Source of the DNA: Lachancea thermotolerans CBS 6340
Lineage: Eukaryota > Ascomycota > Saccharomycetes > Saccharomycetales > Saccharomycetaceae
Direction of reading: 5' to 3'
DNA: 64,000 bases
NCBI RefSeq assembly: GCF_000142805.1
Contig: NC_013080.1
Location: forward strand, 620,001-684,000
The position numbers and the translations under genes are program-made. Positions 40,925 through 49,274 of the stretch are shown here, piece after piece. Under the pieces are notes generated by a model. The model had not been told where the DNA came from. It was given only the letters and a program-made list of their open reading frames with translations, and did not search any database. Position 1 is the stretch's first letter. Each line of letters opens with the position of its first letter.

Positions 40925-41065
40925 AAAGATTCATTTGCAAAGAGTACCTTTTCTGTGAACTTTGACATTTTTGCATCTTGTAAATACCAATTACTTCACC
41001 AAACGTAGAGCTCATTACTACTGTTTGGTGAATAATAGCTTCTATAAAAAATTTATAATCCATGC

Positions 41066-42568
41066 TTATTTCAGACCCTCCCTCACAATTAGCATAAATG
41101 CAGGAACTAAAATATTATCATTTAGCACACTGTTGCCCTCAAGTATTCCTGAAAGAATACAAGTCATAATCAACTTTGCGTTGGATAAATCTTGGAAAGA
41201 ATTATTGAAGTTTTTTAGGGCGAGGCTGCATGATGAAGTTGCCGTTATGAAAGCAAGTGTGCCCTCCAGCGTCTTTGAAGTACCAGGCCACCTGTGGCGC
41301 CCCCACCGGTACCCAACAATCGAGGCTAGAGAGTCACCCACCCCCAAGCTAATAACACCAACTAAGGAGCCATTTATCAAAATTGGGGTCGCGATTCCGA
41401 TTATCAGATAAATGTAGGATATGATGATCGGCCCCCGATCGTCTCGAAAATCAGCAAAGGAGCGTAGCTTGGAATCGAAAAATTCGCCAAAAGGTGCGAG
41501 TTTCAAGTACCGTAAGTACTCAACGCTCAAAAAGAGAACGATAGTGCCTGCGAGAGCAATTTTGACGAATTCTGGATCCTGATGCAAAGGAGGGACGACC
41601 AAAACTAGTATAATGAAATGCCATAGTTTCCTGGATGTATCAAGCGAAAATTTTGACTGAAATATCATGATGTTGGGAACGAGAAGTAGCAAGCAGCCTA
41701 ACCATCCAACAATTATTTTAACACGGGTAGAGTCCGAGAGAATATATCTGAAAAGCCACCCAGCAGGGTTTTGTCCTTCTACTTCGAAAGAGCAAAGTAT
41801 TGTTAGTGGGAACACCACGATGAAGGAAGTCAGAAGGATAACAGATCTCAAGTATTGGTTCAGCTTTCTAGTGATAAATGAAAGCAAGTAGTTAACTGAA
41901 ATCGCGACCATGAACCCTTTGAGAACATTATGCAAAATTTGAAAGTGAAGTGAACTCCTATTCAGCAAAAATAAGACATTAGTCAGGCAAATGCTGAAGA
42001 GGTTAGAGTCGACTCGGTCAAAACTCCTGAGTTGGCCAATCCTCTCAATGAGGGATGCAAAAACCCAGTTGATAAAAATAGCTTTAAGGTTTTTTGTTCT
42101 GTTTTGCTGGTACTCGTCATTCAATAGTACGAAAATAGCCTGGACAGGCAGTTTCATAGCAACAGGCAGGTCTGTACAGTTAAAGGACATAACCAGATTA
42201 ACAATGGTGACCTCTCGCGCAAAGATAAGAGAGAACAGTGTAGGAAGATACATCAAGTAGACCACATTGAAATCGGGGACAAACGTGGCTATTGGCTGAA
42301 GAGGTGAGCCCCATGTACCATTGTTGGCCACTCTTGTCCTATAAGAAACCCAAAACCCCACAAAAATAGCCACTGAGGTCACAAGCAAGCTGTTCTGTAG
42401 CTTCGCGCCAGCTTCATTTTGTAAAAACTTGGCGACTACCAGATGTATGGTGCTCCCCAGCATCATAAGCTGGATCACCTTTTCGGGCTTCAGAAAGGCA
42501 TGAATGGGAGAGTATCCTTCATTGAGCTTTTGGATGCGCTCGCGATCCTGAGCGCTTTGTTTCTCCAT
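41066..42568 (-). CDS. SEC59: Dolichol kinase Sec59
   Basis: 500 residues from the ATG at 42568 (MEKQSAQDRERIQKLNEG); three codons upstream begin with TTG. S. cerevisiae Sec59 (YMR013C) has 519. This ER membrane enzyme phosphorylates dolichol with CTP, the last step to dolichyl phosphate for N-glycosylation, O-mannosylation and GPI anchors. About 13 hydrophobic segments are visible. The C-terminal CTP-binding motif VISLGVGDSLASIVGYRWG followed by 'KTLEGTLAF' is the family signature. Convergent with CLU1 (141 bp). Confidence 0.95.
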   Translation of the reverse strand: MEKQSAQDRERIQKLNEGYSPIHAFLKPEKVIQLMMLGSTIHLVVAKFLQNEAGAKLQNSLLVTSVAIFVGFWVSYRTRVANNGTWGSPLQPIATFVPDFNVVYLMYLPTLFSLIFAREVTIVNLVMSFNCTDLPVAMKLPVQAIFVLLNDEYQQNRTKNLKAIFINWVFASLIERIGQLRSFDRVDSNLFSICLTNVLFLLNRSSLHFQILHNVLKGFMVAISVNYLLSFITRKLNQYLRSVILLTSFIVVFPLTILCSFEVEGQNPAGWLFRYILSDSTRVKIIVGWLGCLLLLVPNIMIFQSKFSLDTSRKLWHFIILVLVVPPLHQDPEFVKIALAGTIVLFLSVEYLRYLKLAPFGEFFDSKLRSFADFRDDRGPIIISYIYLIIGIATPILINGSLVGVISLGVGDSLASIVGYRWGRHRWPGTSKTLEGTLAFITATSSCSLALKNFNNSFQDLSNAKLIMTCILSGILEGNSVLNDNILVPAFMLIVREGLK

Positions 42569-42682
42569 TGATCTCAACCGCCACTGTTTATGCCACTTGG
42601 ATCTCTCGGCGGTCGAGATGCCCTACAATTCAAATCATGCTACTTTCGCACCGTTACCCAGCCATAAAAATTTTATTTTCAA

Positions 42683-42690
42683 TATAAAAG
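42683..42690 (+). promoter_or_regulatory. TATA element for the snoRNA array
   Basis: TATAAAAG about 130 nt upstream of the first snoRNA box C and on the same strand. It is a plausible Pol II TATA box for the polycistronic transcript. Position only. Confidence 0.4.
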
Positions 42691-42777
42691 GAGAAGATAT
42701 TCTACATAATTTATCTTTCTCGCTTACATCTTCTAACATACAGTAAGCTACAGCTGAAGCGTATCTTGCAAAGCTGG

Positions 42778-42968
42778 AGCAAGGGAGCCAATAGATTGCA
42801 ACATCTGTCAAGAACATCCACTGATGACCAAGATTAAAATTTACAAACTAGAGTTTCTGAATAATTTTTGTGATTAGAAACTAATCGCTTTCTCTGAGGT
42901 TTGTTCTTTGGGCTCGCAACAGATGGATCAATACAGTGGTATTGATGCAGGCTATCTGCTCCCTTGCT
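42778..42968 (+). repeat. 11-bp perfect inverted repeat enclosing snR78
   Basis: AGCAAGGGAGC at 42778-42788 is the exact reverse complement of GCTCCCTTGCT at 42958-42968. After a 2x2 internal loop, ATAG (42791-42794) can pair with CTAT (42952-42955). The transcript could fold so that the two sides of the first snoRNA are brought together, which resembles processing stems cut by Rnt1 or a terminal stem. Confidence 0.7.
42816..42902 (+). ncRNA. SNR78: Box C/D snoRNA snR78 (25S U2421 guide)
   Basis: First gene of the array. Box C is CTGATGA at 42821-42827, with C instead of a purine at its first base. D' is CTGA at 42857-42860, box D CTGA at 42894-42897. The element CAAACTAGAGT at 42844-42854 upstream of D' is complementary to 25S ACTCTAGTTTG; the fifth base from D' pairs with U2421, the snR78 (human U52-type) site. 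Length about 87 nt, the same as in S. cerevisiae. rRNA sequence recalled, ends estimated. Confidence 0.88.
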
Positions 42969-43009
42969 GAAGGATTTTTATGAAAGACTGGACTAGGCTT
43001 CTTGAATAA

Positions 43010-43096
43010 TTTGAATGATGATTGAACAAAAACAAAGCTGGAATTACTGGCTGAACGATTATATGTTGATACGTTTTTGCACTACTTCTGACTCCA
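43010..43096 (+). ncRNA. SNR77: Box C/D snoRNA snR77 (18S U578 guide)
   Basis: Box C ATGATGA at 43015-43021, D' CTGA at 43051-43054, box D CTGA at 43088-43091. The guide AGCTGGAATTAC at 43036-43047 is complementary to the 18S 530-loop region GTAATTCCAGCT; five bases upstream of D' the A at 43046 pairs with U578. Length about 87 nt. Confidence 0.92.
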
Positions 43097-43203
43097 TTTC
43101 AAAAGCCTTAGTTCTGCTTTCTTTTTCGCTTGTTCGCTGCCTTGCAAGAATGGCTTCGACGGTCATCATGAAGTTTTCTTTGGAGTAACAGGAGTTCTCC
43201 AGA

Positions 43204-43324
43204 ACTTTGTGATGATGTGATGCAGCGTTCGACAGCTCTCAGCGAGCCAGCAGATGTTTCAGCACCTTTGTGGGATACGTGAACTCCTTAAAATGACGAA
43301 GCATAGCACTGGGCACTGACAATG
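43204..43324 (+). ncRNA. SNR76: Box C/D snoRNA snR76 (25S C2197 guide)
   Basis: Box C GTGATGA at 43209-43215, within GTGATGATGTGATG that offers two overlapping C-like boxes. Box D CTGA at 43316-43319. The guide AGCACTGGGC at 43305-43314 is complementary to 25S GCCCAGTGCT; the G at 43311 pairs with C2197. About 115 nt, slightly longer than in S. cerevisiae. Ends estimated. Confidence 0.9.
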
Positions 43325-43499
43325 TTACAAGTAACCGTCATGAGTGACACTGCTTTAAGTGGGCTTAGAAACCCCACGCTACTGATTTGTTCACGCTCTC
43401 GCAAGGTCGTTGCGGAATGAACTGGAGCTTTGATACTTTGGTCTCAGCTCAGTATCCTAGATGATATTACAGATATACCGGCACAGCATGCGTTTTTTC

Positions 43500-43595
43500 T
43501 TTTCATGATGATTTCCTTAGATGACGAGTCTGATACGGGGTTTTTCTCGCTGAAGACACAACTATTATTATACCATTCATGCATTTCTGACGTTA
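43500..43595 (+). ncRNA. SNR75: Box C/D snoRNA snR75 (25S G2288 guide)
   Basis: Box C ATGATGA at 43505-43511, D' CTGA at 43530-43533, box D CTGA at 43587-43590. The guide TTAGATGACGAG at 43517-43528 is complementary to 25S CTCGTCATCTAA; the C at 43525, fifth from D', pairs with G2288. Length about 90 nt, as in S. cerevisiae. Another CTGA at 43550 could be misread as box D but would make the RNA too short. Confidence 0.92.
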
Positions 43596-43629
43596 AGCAC
43601 GAACGCTTTAGTTTTGCAAGGTGCAGGTC

Positions 43630-43649
43630 GGGTTATTAGGAAATAATCC
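43630..43649 (+). other. AGGA tetraloop hairpin, likely Rnt1 cleavage signal between snR75 and snR74
   Basis: GGGTTATT (43630-43637) pairs with AATAATCC (43642-43649), one G-U pair included, closed by the tetraloop AGGA (43638-43641). AGNN tetraloops are the recognition feature of yeast RNase III, which separates snoRNAs of polycistronic transcripts. Confidence 0.72.
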
Positions 43650-43703
43650 TGTAGTATTTTCTAGGAATACTTCTGCGAGATTTATATCAGACACCTTTTA
43701 TTG

Positions 43704-43783
43704 CAGAGGATGATATTCAAGAAACTAAAGACAAGCATATGTCTGAATTTTTATTGAAGAAAAGTTTCCAACGTCTGATGCTG
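43704..43783 (+). ncRNA. SNR74: Box C/D snoRNA snR74 (18S A28 guide)
   Basis: The guide GACAAGCATATG at 43730-43741 is complementary to 18S CATATGCTTGTC near the 5' end of the rRNA, and the T at 43738, fifth from the D' box CTGA (43743-43746), pairs with A28. Box D is CTGA at 43775-43778. Box C is weak: ATGATAT at 43710-43716 instead of RTGATGA. Length about 80 nt against 88 in S. cerevisiae. Confidence 0.9.
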
Positions 43784-43853
43784 CTTGGAAAGATGTTGCC
43801 AACAGAGGGAATGATAGCTGGTGATCTGAGCTTCGGAGGATTCTATCTGGTTT

Positions 43854-43965
43854 TGTTTATGATGACTTTCCACTTTTCACGACGGTCAACTGTTTGTCTC
43901 TTTACTTGTTTGGTTTAGAGATGTTGATGATATTATGCCTGTGACAGGGCGTGGTACTGAGCACG
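43854..43965 (+). ncRNA. SNR73: Box C/D snoRNA snR73 (25S C2959 guide)
   Basis: Box C ATGATGA at 43859-43865, box D CTGA at 43957-43960, a C'-like GTTGATGA at 43923-43930. The guide TCACGACGGTC at 43877-43887 is complementary to 25S GACCGTCGTGA. The D' box is CTGT (43890-43893), and counting from it the G at 43885 pairs with C2959 exactly. Length about 110 nt (106 in S. cerevisiae). Confidence 0.91.
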
Positions 43966-44007
43966 ACAAAACTTGATAGAATCTCTCGGAAAGTTCAATG
44001 TTTAACA

Positions 44008-44027
44008 GATGTTTGAGGTCAAACATC
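44008..44027 (+). other. AGGT tetraloop hairpin, likely Rnt1 cleavage signal between snR73 and snR72
   Basis: GATGTTTG (44008-44015) and CAAACATC (44020-44027) form a perfect 8-bp stem closed by AGGT (44016-44019), an AGNN tetraloop. It lies in the spacer between two snoRNAs, where yeast RNase III cuts are expected. Confidence 0.78.
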
Positions 44028-44083
44028 GCACGCAGCTATTATTTTCTCTTGTTAGTGTAAATCGAGATCTAACATTTACCGTA

Positions 44084-44170
44084 CTTTCATGATGACAAGT
44101 GAGCTACTTTCGAAAGTATTTATGAAGAGACTCATAAAAAATAATCGATTTGCATGTCAGTCTGAACAAA
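44084..44170 (+). ncRNA. SNR72: Box C/D snoRNA snR72 (25S A876 guide)
   Basis: Last gene of the array. Box C ATGATGA at 44089-44095, box D CTGA at 44162-44165. The guide CGATTTGCATGTCAG at 44146-44160 is complementary to 25S CTGACGTGCAAATCG with one G-U pair; the T at 44157, fifth from box D, pairs with A876. Length about 87 nt (98 in S. cerevisiae). Confidence 0.91.
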
Positions 44171-44550
44171 TTAAGCTGTTCTTCAGCATCGTAGGTTCTC
44201 ATTTCGAGGGGTAAGCTTGATCGTAGGTTTTTCTTGTTTAATTAACTATATATTGTGAATTTATATTGTGCTCAAAAGACGATCAGAATATTTTAATACA
44301 GATGCAACCTAAAAGATCAGTAAGTATCCAATAAAACTCCCGTCGGCTTTGCTCATGGCACCAACTGTGTATACTGAGAACTTAAGACGGATATATATGA
44401 ATACTTGATGGGTCTTTGGTTAGAGTGTTCAAGATATTCATTCGAATCTATTTTTTCTTGACTAAAATTTTTTTTGTTCAATGCACGAGCTCATCACATC
44501 TCATCGCTCGCCTGAATATAAGTGATAACAAGTGGATCCCATTAGCTTCA
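44171..44550. other. snoRNA array 3' end and BUD22 promoter
   Basis: 380 bp between the last snoRNA and the BUD22 start. A/T-rich, with T runs near 44228 and 44450 and no coding or RNA feature that I can support. Confidence 0.5.
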
Positions 44551-46038
44551 ATGCCAAAAGAGAACTTGATCTTCAAGCTTGACAGGCTAGAGTACCAATA
44601 TCACCATCTAAACGGTTCCCTTGATGGTTTTACGCCTCGCTTAGCCAACACAGCCAAAACTTTTAATGCCAAGGGTAAAAAGACCTCAAAAAGAATAGGC
44701 AAACTACTAAGCGCTTCTAATCTGGAAGACGTGGAGAAAGATTTGAACTCGCTTCGCCAGGAAATAATAGAAAAAAAGTCTTACCATCTGGAAAATAAGC
44801 TTACATCGCTTCTTGAGAGAACCCTTCAACAAAAATACACGGCTCTAAAAAAGAAGGCCAATGACAAGCATAAAGCCGACTTGGAAACCCTAAAAGAGTT
44901 AGACGAGAAGTACACGCTAAGCGGCTTCTGCAAGCTTATTTCGAAGTCAAGAACCTGCAAACTATTAATCGCCCATGTTTTACCCACCAAGATCCTAAAA
45001 GAAGAACCGCCTACGTGGTTTCAAGAAAACGAATATCTGGAAATATTTAAGGACAAGGGTAATGATTACAACCCAGGAAAGGTCTGGAATGAAGTCGTTT
45101 TACCTACGAAAGGTTGTGAGAAGCTACTGAGTCAGTCAACGAATGACAAAAAGATCAAAGAGCTGTTGGCAGGCTTTGAAAATGCAATGGATCTATTTAT
45201 GAACTTGAAAAGAGAAAGAAGCTTAGGTTCAAAGAAAGAAGACGCGCAGCTTAGTACAAAAAGTGAAAATTCTGAGTCTATTGACAACACAACTTCTGGT
45301 GAGCAGTCTGAGCAAGATTTCGATTCTTCTGGCTCTGAGGACGGCATCGATCATGACGAGGAGGATGTTGACGAAGAGGAAATCCTGAAACAGTATGAAG
45401 GGATGCTAGTTGCATCTGATGAGGAAGAAGATGAGTCAGTGCCCTACTCGCTTGACCCAAATGTCAATTATAATGAAGTGACTGACGAAGAGCCTAGTGA
45501 CTTAGAAGAAAGTATGGGATCAGACTTGGCTGACAGCAGCGAGGATGAGGAACCGCTTAAAAAGAGACAAAAAACATCTCGCGAATCTAAAAACACAAAG
45601 CATGATAAGGCAACTGCAAAGCTTCCGGAACTTATGACAGGCTACTTCAGTGGTGGTTCCGAAAACGAACTTTCAGAAGACGAAGTTGCGGCTCAGCAAT
45701 CTTCTAACAAACCTCTGCGTAAGAACAGAAGAGGTCAACGTGCAAGGCAGAAGATATGGGAGAAAAAATTCGGAAAGAACGCTAAGCACGTTCAGAAACA
45801 AATGGAAGCCGAAAGGTCAGAAAGAGAGCGTAAGAAGGTGGAATACGAGCAAAGAGTTGTTAAACGAGCTGCGAAGACTCAACAACGAGAAAGCGCTGTT
45901 GACCAAAAGCGCATTGATGCCGCAGCTCGCGCGCAAAGAGTGGAAAACACACCAATTCATCCATCTTGGGAAGCTAAGAAACTTGCTGAAGAGAAACAAA
46001 AAGGAGCTAAGTTTCAAGGTAAAAAGATTGTATTCTGA
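44551..46038 (+). CDS. BUD22: 18S rRNA maturation factor Bud22
   Basis: 495 residues from the ATG at 44551 (MPKENLIFKLDRLEYQYHHLNG); the open frame begins 45 codons earlier with a TTG and has a hydrophobic, unlikely lead. S. cerevisiae Bud22 (YMR014W) has 519 residues. It is a nucleolar protein of the small-subunit processome needed for 18S rRNA processing, and its loss also disturbs bud-site choice. The protein has an N-terminal helical domain, a very acidic middle (about residues 230-370), and a Lys/Arg-rich coiled C-terminus ending KGAKFQGKKIVF, the BUD22/SRFBP1 layout. Placed after SEC59 as YMR013C-YMR014W, with the snoRNA array between, as in S. cerevisiae. Confidence 0.93.
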   Translation: MPKENLIFKLDRLEYQYHHLNGSLDGFTPRLANTAKTFNAKGKKTSKRIGKLLSASNLEDVEKDLNSLRQEIIEKKSYHLENKLTSLLERTLQQKYTALKKKANDKHKADLETLKELDEKYTLSGFCKLISKSRTCKLLIAHVLPTKILKEEPPTWFQENEYLEIFKDKGNDYNPGKVWNEVVLPTKGCEKLLSQSTNDKKIKELLAGFENAMDLFMNLKRERSLGSKKEDAQLSTKSENSESIDNTTSGEQSEQDFDSSGSEDGIDHDEEDVDEEEILKQYEGMLVASDEEEDESVPYSLDPNVNYNEVTDEEPSDLEESMGSDLADSSEDEEPLKKRQKTSRESKNTKHDKATAKLPELMTGYFSGGSENELSEDEVAAQQSSNKPLRKNRRGQRARQKIWEKKFGKNAKHVQKQMEAERSERERKKVEYEQRVVKRAAKTQQRESAVDQKRIDAAARAQRVENTPIHPSWEAKKLAEEKQKGAKFQGKKIVF

Positions 46039-46270
46039 CTTATTAAGGCCTCTTCTGCCGTTATTGGCTGGATATTTGTAGATTGTTAAAGCCAGATCAT
46101 AACATAAATAGTTGAAAATATTGAAAATACAATGGAGGCCTACGAAGTGCATAGAATATATTGATATAGAGGCAGGAAGTGAAAAGGCACTTAGCTAGAC
46201 AAAACGAAAACTTGCCCTTGTCCCTTCTAGCGCAAAAACAAAAAGAACAAAAACATAAGCAAGTTCCCTT

Positions 46271-47869
46271 TCATACTTCAATCTTGCCTGTCAAGGGATC
46301 CCTCTTGCGGAAAGAAAGATGTAGGTCATCTTTAGGGAAGATGGTGGCAAAGACCTTAATCTTCTCACTCAAAGGAGTAACCTCATGCTTCCAGTCCGTG
46401 AACATGGCGAATTTACCAATCAGGGCTGTGAAAGTCAACATGACGTAAGTTTGACCGAGACAAACGTGAGAGCCGGAACCGAATACCAGCCAGTTCCTCT
46501 TGGCTTCGTTCGCTGGTGACCCTTCAACCCACCTTTCAGGAATAAATTCTTCAGGGTCTTCGTAAACTTCTGGATCGTGCAACGCGGGATACAGTGTGGG
46601 GATGATCATGGCACCCTTAGGGGCAGTATAGTTAGGGGCGATTGGGAACTTCTCCTTGACAACATATGGTACCATAATTACTGGTGGTCTGTAACGCAGA
46701 GTCTCCTTCACAACCATGTAAGTGTATTTCATCTCTTCGATAAGCTCTAGAGATAGCGGCTTGTTAGGGTCATTGTCACGCACTCTCAGTTGCTCTTCTC
46801 TAATTTTCTCCATGACATCGGGTCTGTCAGCAACAATTTGGAACAGCCAGCAAGCTAGCGAAGAGGAGGCGTCTTGCGAGGCAAACAAGAACGTAAAGAT
46901 GGCTTCAGAAATCTCTCTGTTTGAGAATTCGCGGTGAAGCAGTCTAGAATCCTCGTCGTTCTTAGTCTTAGCGTCATGCATCAGTTGGCACCAAGCGTCC
47001 ATAACACAAGTAGGCTTTCCGCCAGCAGCGATGTGGTCCTTGGCCATCTGCGCACACTTTTCGAAAATCTTCATAGTCATATCGGCGGTTTTCTGACCGT
47101 ACCATGTCTTTGTGTATGGTAGAATAATAGGGAAGTTAACCAGCTCGAGGGCAGCTGTGACTAGGTAGTAATCGTCGGCAACCTTTCTGATTTGGCTCTC
47201 AGTGATGTAGCTCCCGCAGAAAGCTTTAAGCGATAGAGCACACATGATCTCTCTCATTTCATGGAAAAAGACCTGAGGCTTGAAGTCGTTCTCGGCAGAG
47301 AAAGTTACAAATTTTTCGAGGTATTTGTCCATAACCTGCTCTTGCGATGGCAGATACTTGGCGAGGGAGCTCTTGGTGAAAAGTCCGTTCAAAGACTTAC
47401 GGTAGTCCGAATGTGCCTTGCCATCCAGGAAGACCCAGTTCGAGGGTCTCAGAATCTTGACAGCCACGTCGACAAGACATGGTTTGACATACTTGTGGCC
47501 CTGCAGGATCTTACGAGCCAAGTCTCTTGTGGATGCAATAACAACAAACTTGTGGAAGATGGAAACACACGACAATGGACCAGAGTCCCATTTGGCCTTA
47601 TACTCCTCGAACTTTGGGTCGAGTGACTCGAGAAAGGGTCCGATTACGGGCCAGAACTTCCACCTTGGCCCCGCAATGGACCCCTTCTTAGTTTGATACG
47701 AAATTTGGTCCCAGACCAAACCGACACAAACAACCGTGAAGAACAGCTTCCAGTATGAGATGGCTTGTAGGGTCTGAACAACACCCTGAAGACCACCGGC
47801 GCTGATCGTGCTATTTTGCACACTCATCAACGCCTGATCGCCTGCGTAACTCTCGACCACAGAATCCAT
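46271..47869 (-). CDS. ERG5: Sterol C-22 desaturase Erg5 (cytochrome P450 CYP61)
   Basis: 532 residues (S. cerevisiae Erg5/YMR015C, 538). It introduces the C22-C23 double bond in late ergosterol synthesis at the ER. An N-terminal membrane anchor lies near residues 36-55. The I-helix region (FLFASQDASSS), the ExxR motif (KETLRYRPP) and the heme loop FGSGSHVCLGQ with axial Cys at about residue 470 are all intact. Convergent with BUD22. Confidence 0.97.
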   Translation of the reverse strand: MDSVVESYAGDQALMSVQNSTISAGGLQGVVQTLQAISYWKLFFTVVCVGLVWDQISYQTKKGSIAGPRWKFWPVIGPFLESLDPKFEEYKAKWDSGPLSCVSIFHKFVVIASTRDLARKILQGHKYVKPCLVDVAVKILRPSNWVFLDGKAHSDYRKSLNGLFTKSSLAKYLPSQEQVMDKYLEKFVTFSAENDFKPQVFFHEMREIMCALSLKAFCGSYITESQIRKVADDYYLVTAALELVNFPIILPYTKTWYGQKTADMTMKIFEKCAQMAKDHIAAGGKPTCVMDAWCQLMHDAKTKNDEDSRLLHREFSNREISEAIFTFLFASQDASSSLACWLFQIVADRPDVMEKIREEQLRVRDNDPNKPLSLELIEEMKYTYMVVKETLRYRPPVIMVPYVVKEKFPIAPNYTAPKGAMIIPTLYPALHDPEVYEDPEEFIPERWVEGSPANEAKRNWLVFGSGSHVCLGQTYVMLTFTALIGKFAMFTDWKHEVTPLSEKIKVFATIFPKDDLHLSFRKRDPLTGKIEV

Positions 47870-48299
47870 TGTACGTTTAAATCGATGCGGTTCGGATCAC
47901 CGGTTGTATTAATAGCTGGAAATGCTACAGAGATAACACTCGAGCTCAATTACGAAACGAGGCAGCGACTCTTGCTCTTTTTATAGTGCTTACACTGGAT
48001 GATTCTATCAGCTTACCGGCGATAAACAGCTTATATTGGATTGTGCGAAAAAATTCTGTCGAGGCTAAACGAAGTGGAACGAGGAACGACAATGTTACAT
48101 GTAGTCGTACATGACGACAAAGTCAATAACCGAAATATGTCATTTGAGAGACGGATAAAAGAGATGAGGAAAATAGCCGATTGGCTACAGAGAGAAGGGT
48201 ACGAGCCGAGCTGAGGCTTAGCTCAAAATTAGCTGGGGCCTTGACGAGTAGTTTGTTGGGTCTTCAGTCTTGGTAAATCCGCACGTAACAAGCATCACC
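47870..48299. other. Intergenic: ERG5 promoter and SPC42 3' side
   Basis: 430 bp between two minus-strand genes. It holds the ERG5 promoter. I looked for the Upc2 sterol element TCGTATA and did not find a clean copy. No RNA gene seen. Confidence 0.5.
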
Positions 48300-49274
48300 T
48301 CACCAGAGTGTGTCGTTTGGCTTGTGGCTGCTCCTGTGCGCAGGGGTCGGAGTTTCAAGAACCTGGGCCATTGACATATAGGGTGGGTTGCGGGGTGACG
48401 GCATCGAGGCGCCGGCGCCGGCGCCGGAACCAGCCCCTGCTGGGACGCCGTGGCCTCCGTTAGCTGCGGCCGTTTGGTACGCGGCCTTGTGGCACTGATC
48501 GCAGTGCGGCGGTGTGGACGAGCTGGGAACGGGACCTGCCGGCCGCGAGACGTCGAGCTTCTCCATAAGATCGAGCAGCTCCTTGTTGAGCGAGAGCTTG
48601 CGCAGCTCGTTTTCACGCTTGATGAGCAGCTTGCGTTTGAGAAGATCGATCTGGTCTTCCAGACCCTTCAGCTCTGCGCTTTCCTGTGTCAGAATGTCGT
48701 CCTCGGAAGCCGCGCCCGGCTGCAGGGGTCGATGGGACACAGATGCACCGCTGCTGGGCGTGCGCGTGGCCCCCGCGCTTGGCACGTGTACGTGGTCGCG
48801 CGCGCCGCGGTCGGCCGCCGCGCTGCCAACCACTAGCTCGGTCAGGGTCTCGAGCTTCGAGTACAGATCGCTGAGACGATCATCGAGACGCGTGCCGCCA
48901 GCAGGCGGCTCGCGCGGGCGCGTGCGGTTCACCTGCAGCACGTCGTCGGGCGAGCTCTGGCGCGCGCCCGCCGCGGCCTGTTCCAGCTTCTTGTTGAGCT
49001 CTGTGTATTTGATTAGCTTTCCGCGCAGCGATCCAACCAGGACGTTGAGGCGGTCGATCTCGTCCTGTTTCCGATCCAGCTGTTGCGTGAGGTCCTTGTT
49101 CTGTTTGATGAGCTTGTTGATCATCTGCGAATTAACGCGGTACTCTTCAGGCAGTATCCGCTCCGAGGGCACCATGGGGGGCTCTCTGTTGAAAGGGTGG
49201 AACGCCTCGTCGTTTGAGCGCGGGAATTCGTAGCCCCTGGAGTTGTAGCGCTTGGGAGTGGGCGAGATGTTCAT
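48300..49274 (-). CDS. SPC42: Spindle-pole-body core protein Spc42
   Basis: 324 residues from the ATG at 49274 (MNISPTPKRYNSRG), which matches the S. cerevisiae start MNGSPTPKRY; that protein (YKL042W) has 363. An in-frame ATG at 49376 would add 34 Arg-rich residues. Spc42 forms the crystalline central plaque of the spindle pole body. An N-terminal coiled coil (about residues 45-105) begins with LPEEYRVNSQMINKLIKQNKDL, a disordered middle follows, and the second coiled coil carries SAELKGLEDQIDLLKRKLL and LRKLSLNKEL, both conserved. The C-terminus has a Gly-Ala run coded by GGCGCC repeats (48410-48432). It is the first gene of a GC-rich block and unusually GC-rich compared with ERG5. Confidence 0.9.
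   Translation of the reverse strand: MNISPTPKRYNSRGYEFPRSNDEAFHPFNREPPMVPSERILPEEYRVNSQMINKLIKQNKDLTQQLDRKQDEIDRLNVLVGSLRGKLIKYTELNKKLEQAAAGARQSSPDDVLQVNRTRPREPPAGGTRLDDRLSDLYSKLETLTELVVGSAAADRGARDHVHVPSAGATRTPSSGASVSHRPLQPGAASEDDILTQESAELKGLEDQIDLLKRKLLIKRENELRKLSLNKELLDLMEKLDVSRPAGPVPSSSTPPHCDQCHKAAYQTAAANGGHGVPAGAGSGAGAGASMPSPRNPPYMSMAQVLETPTPAHRSSHKPNDTLW

Noticed and set aside
43530-43554. Short snR75 ending at the CTGA at 43550
   Set aside because: The RNA would be about 50 nt; the CTGA at 43587 gives the usual length.
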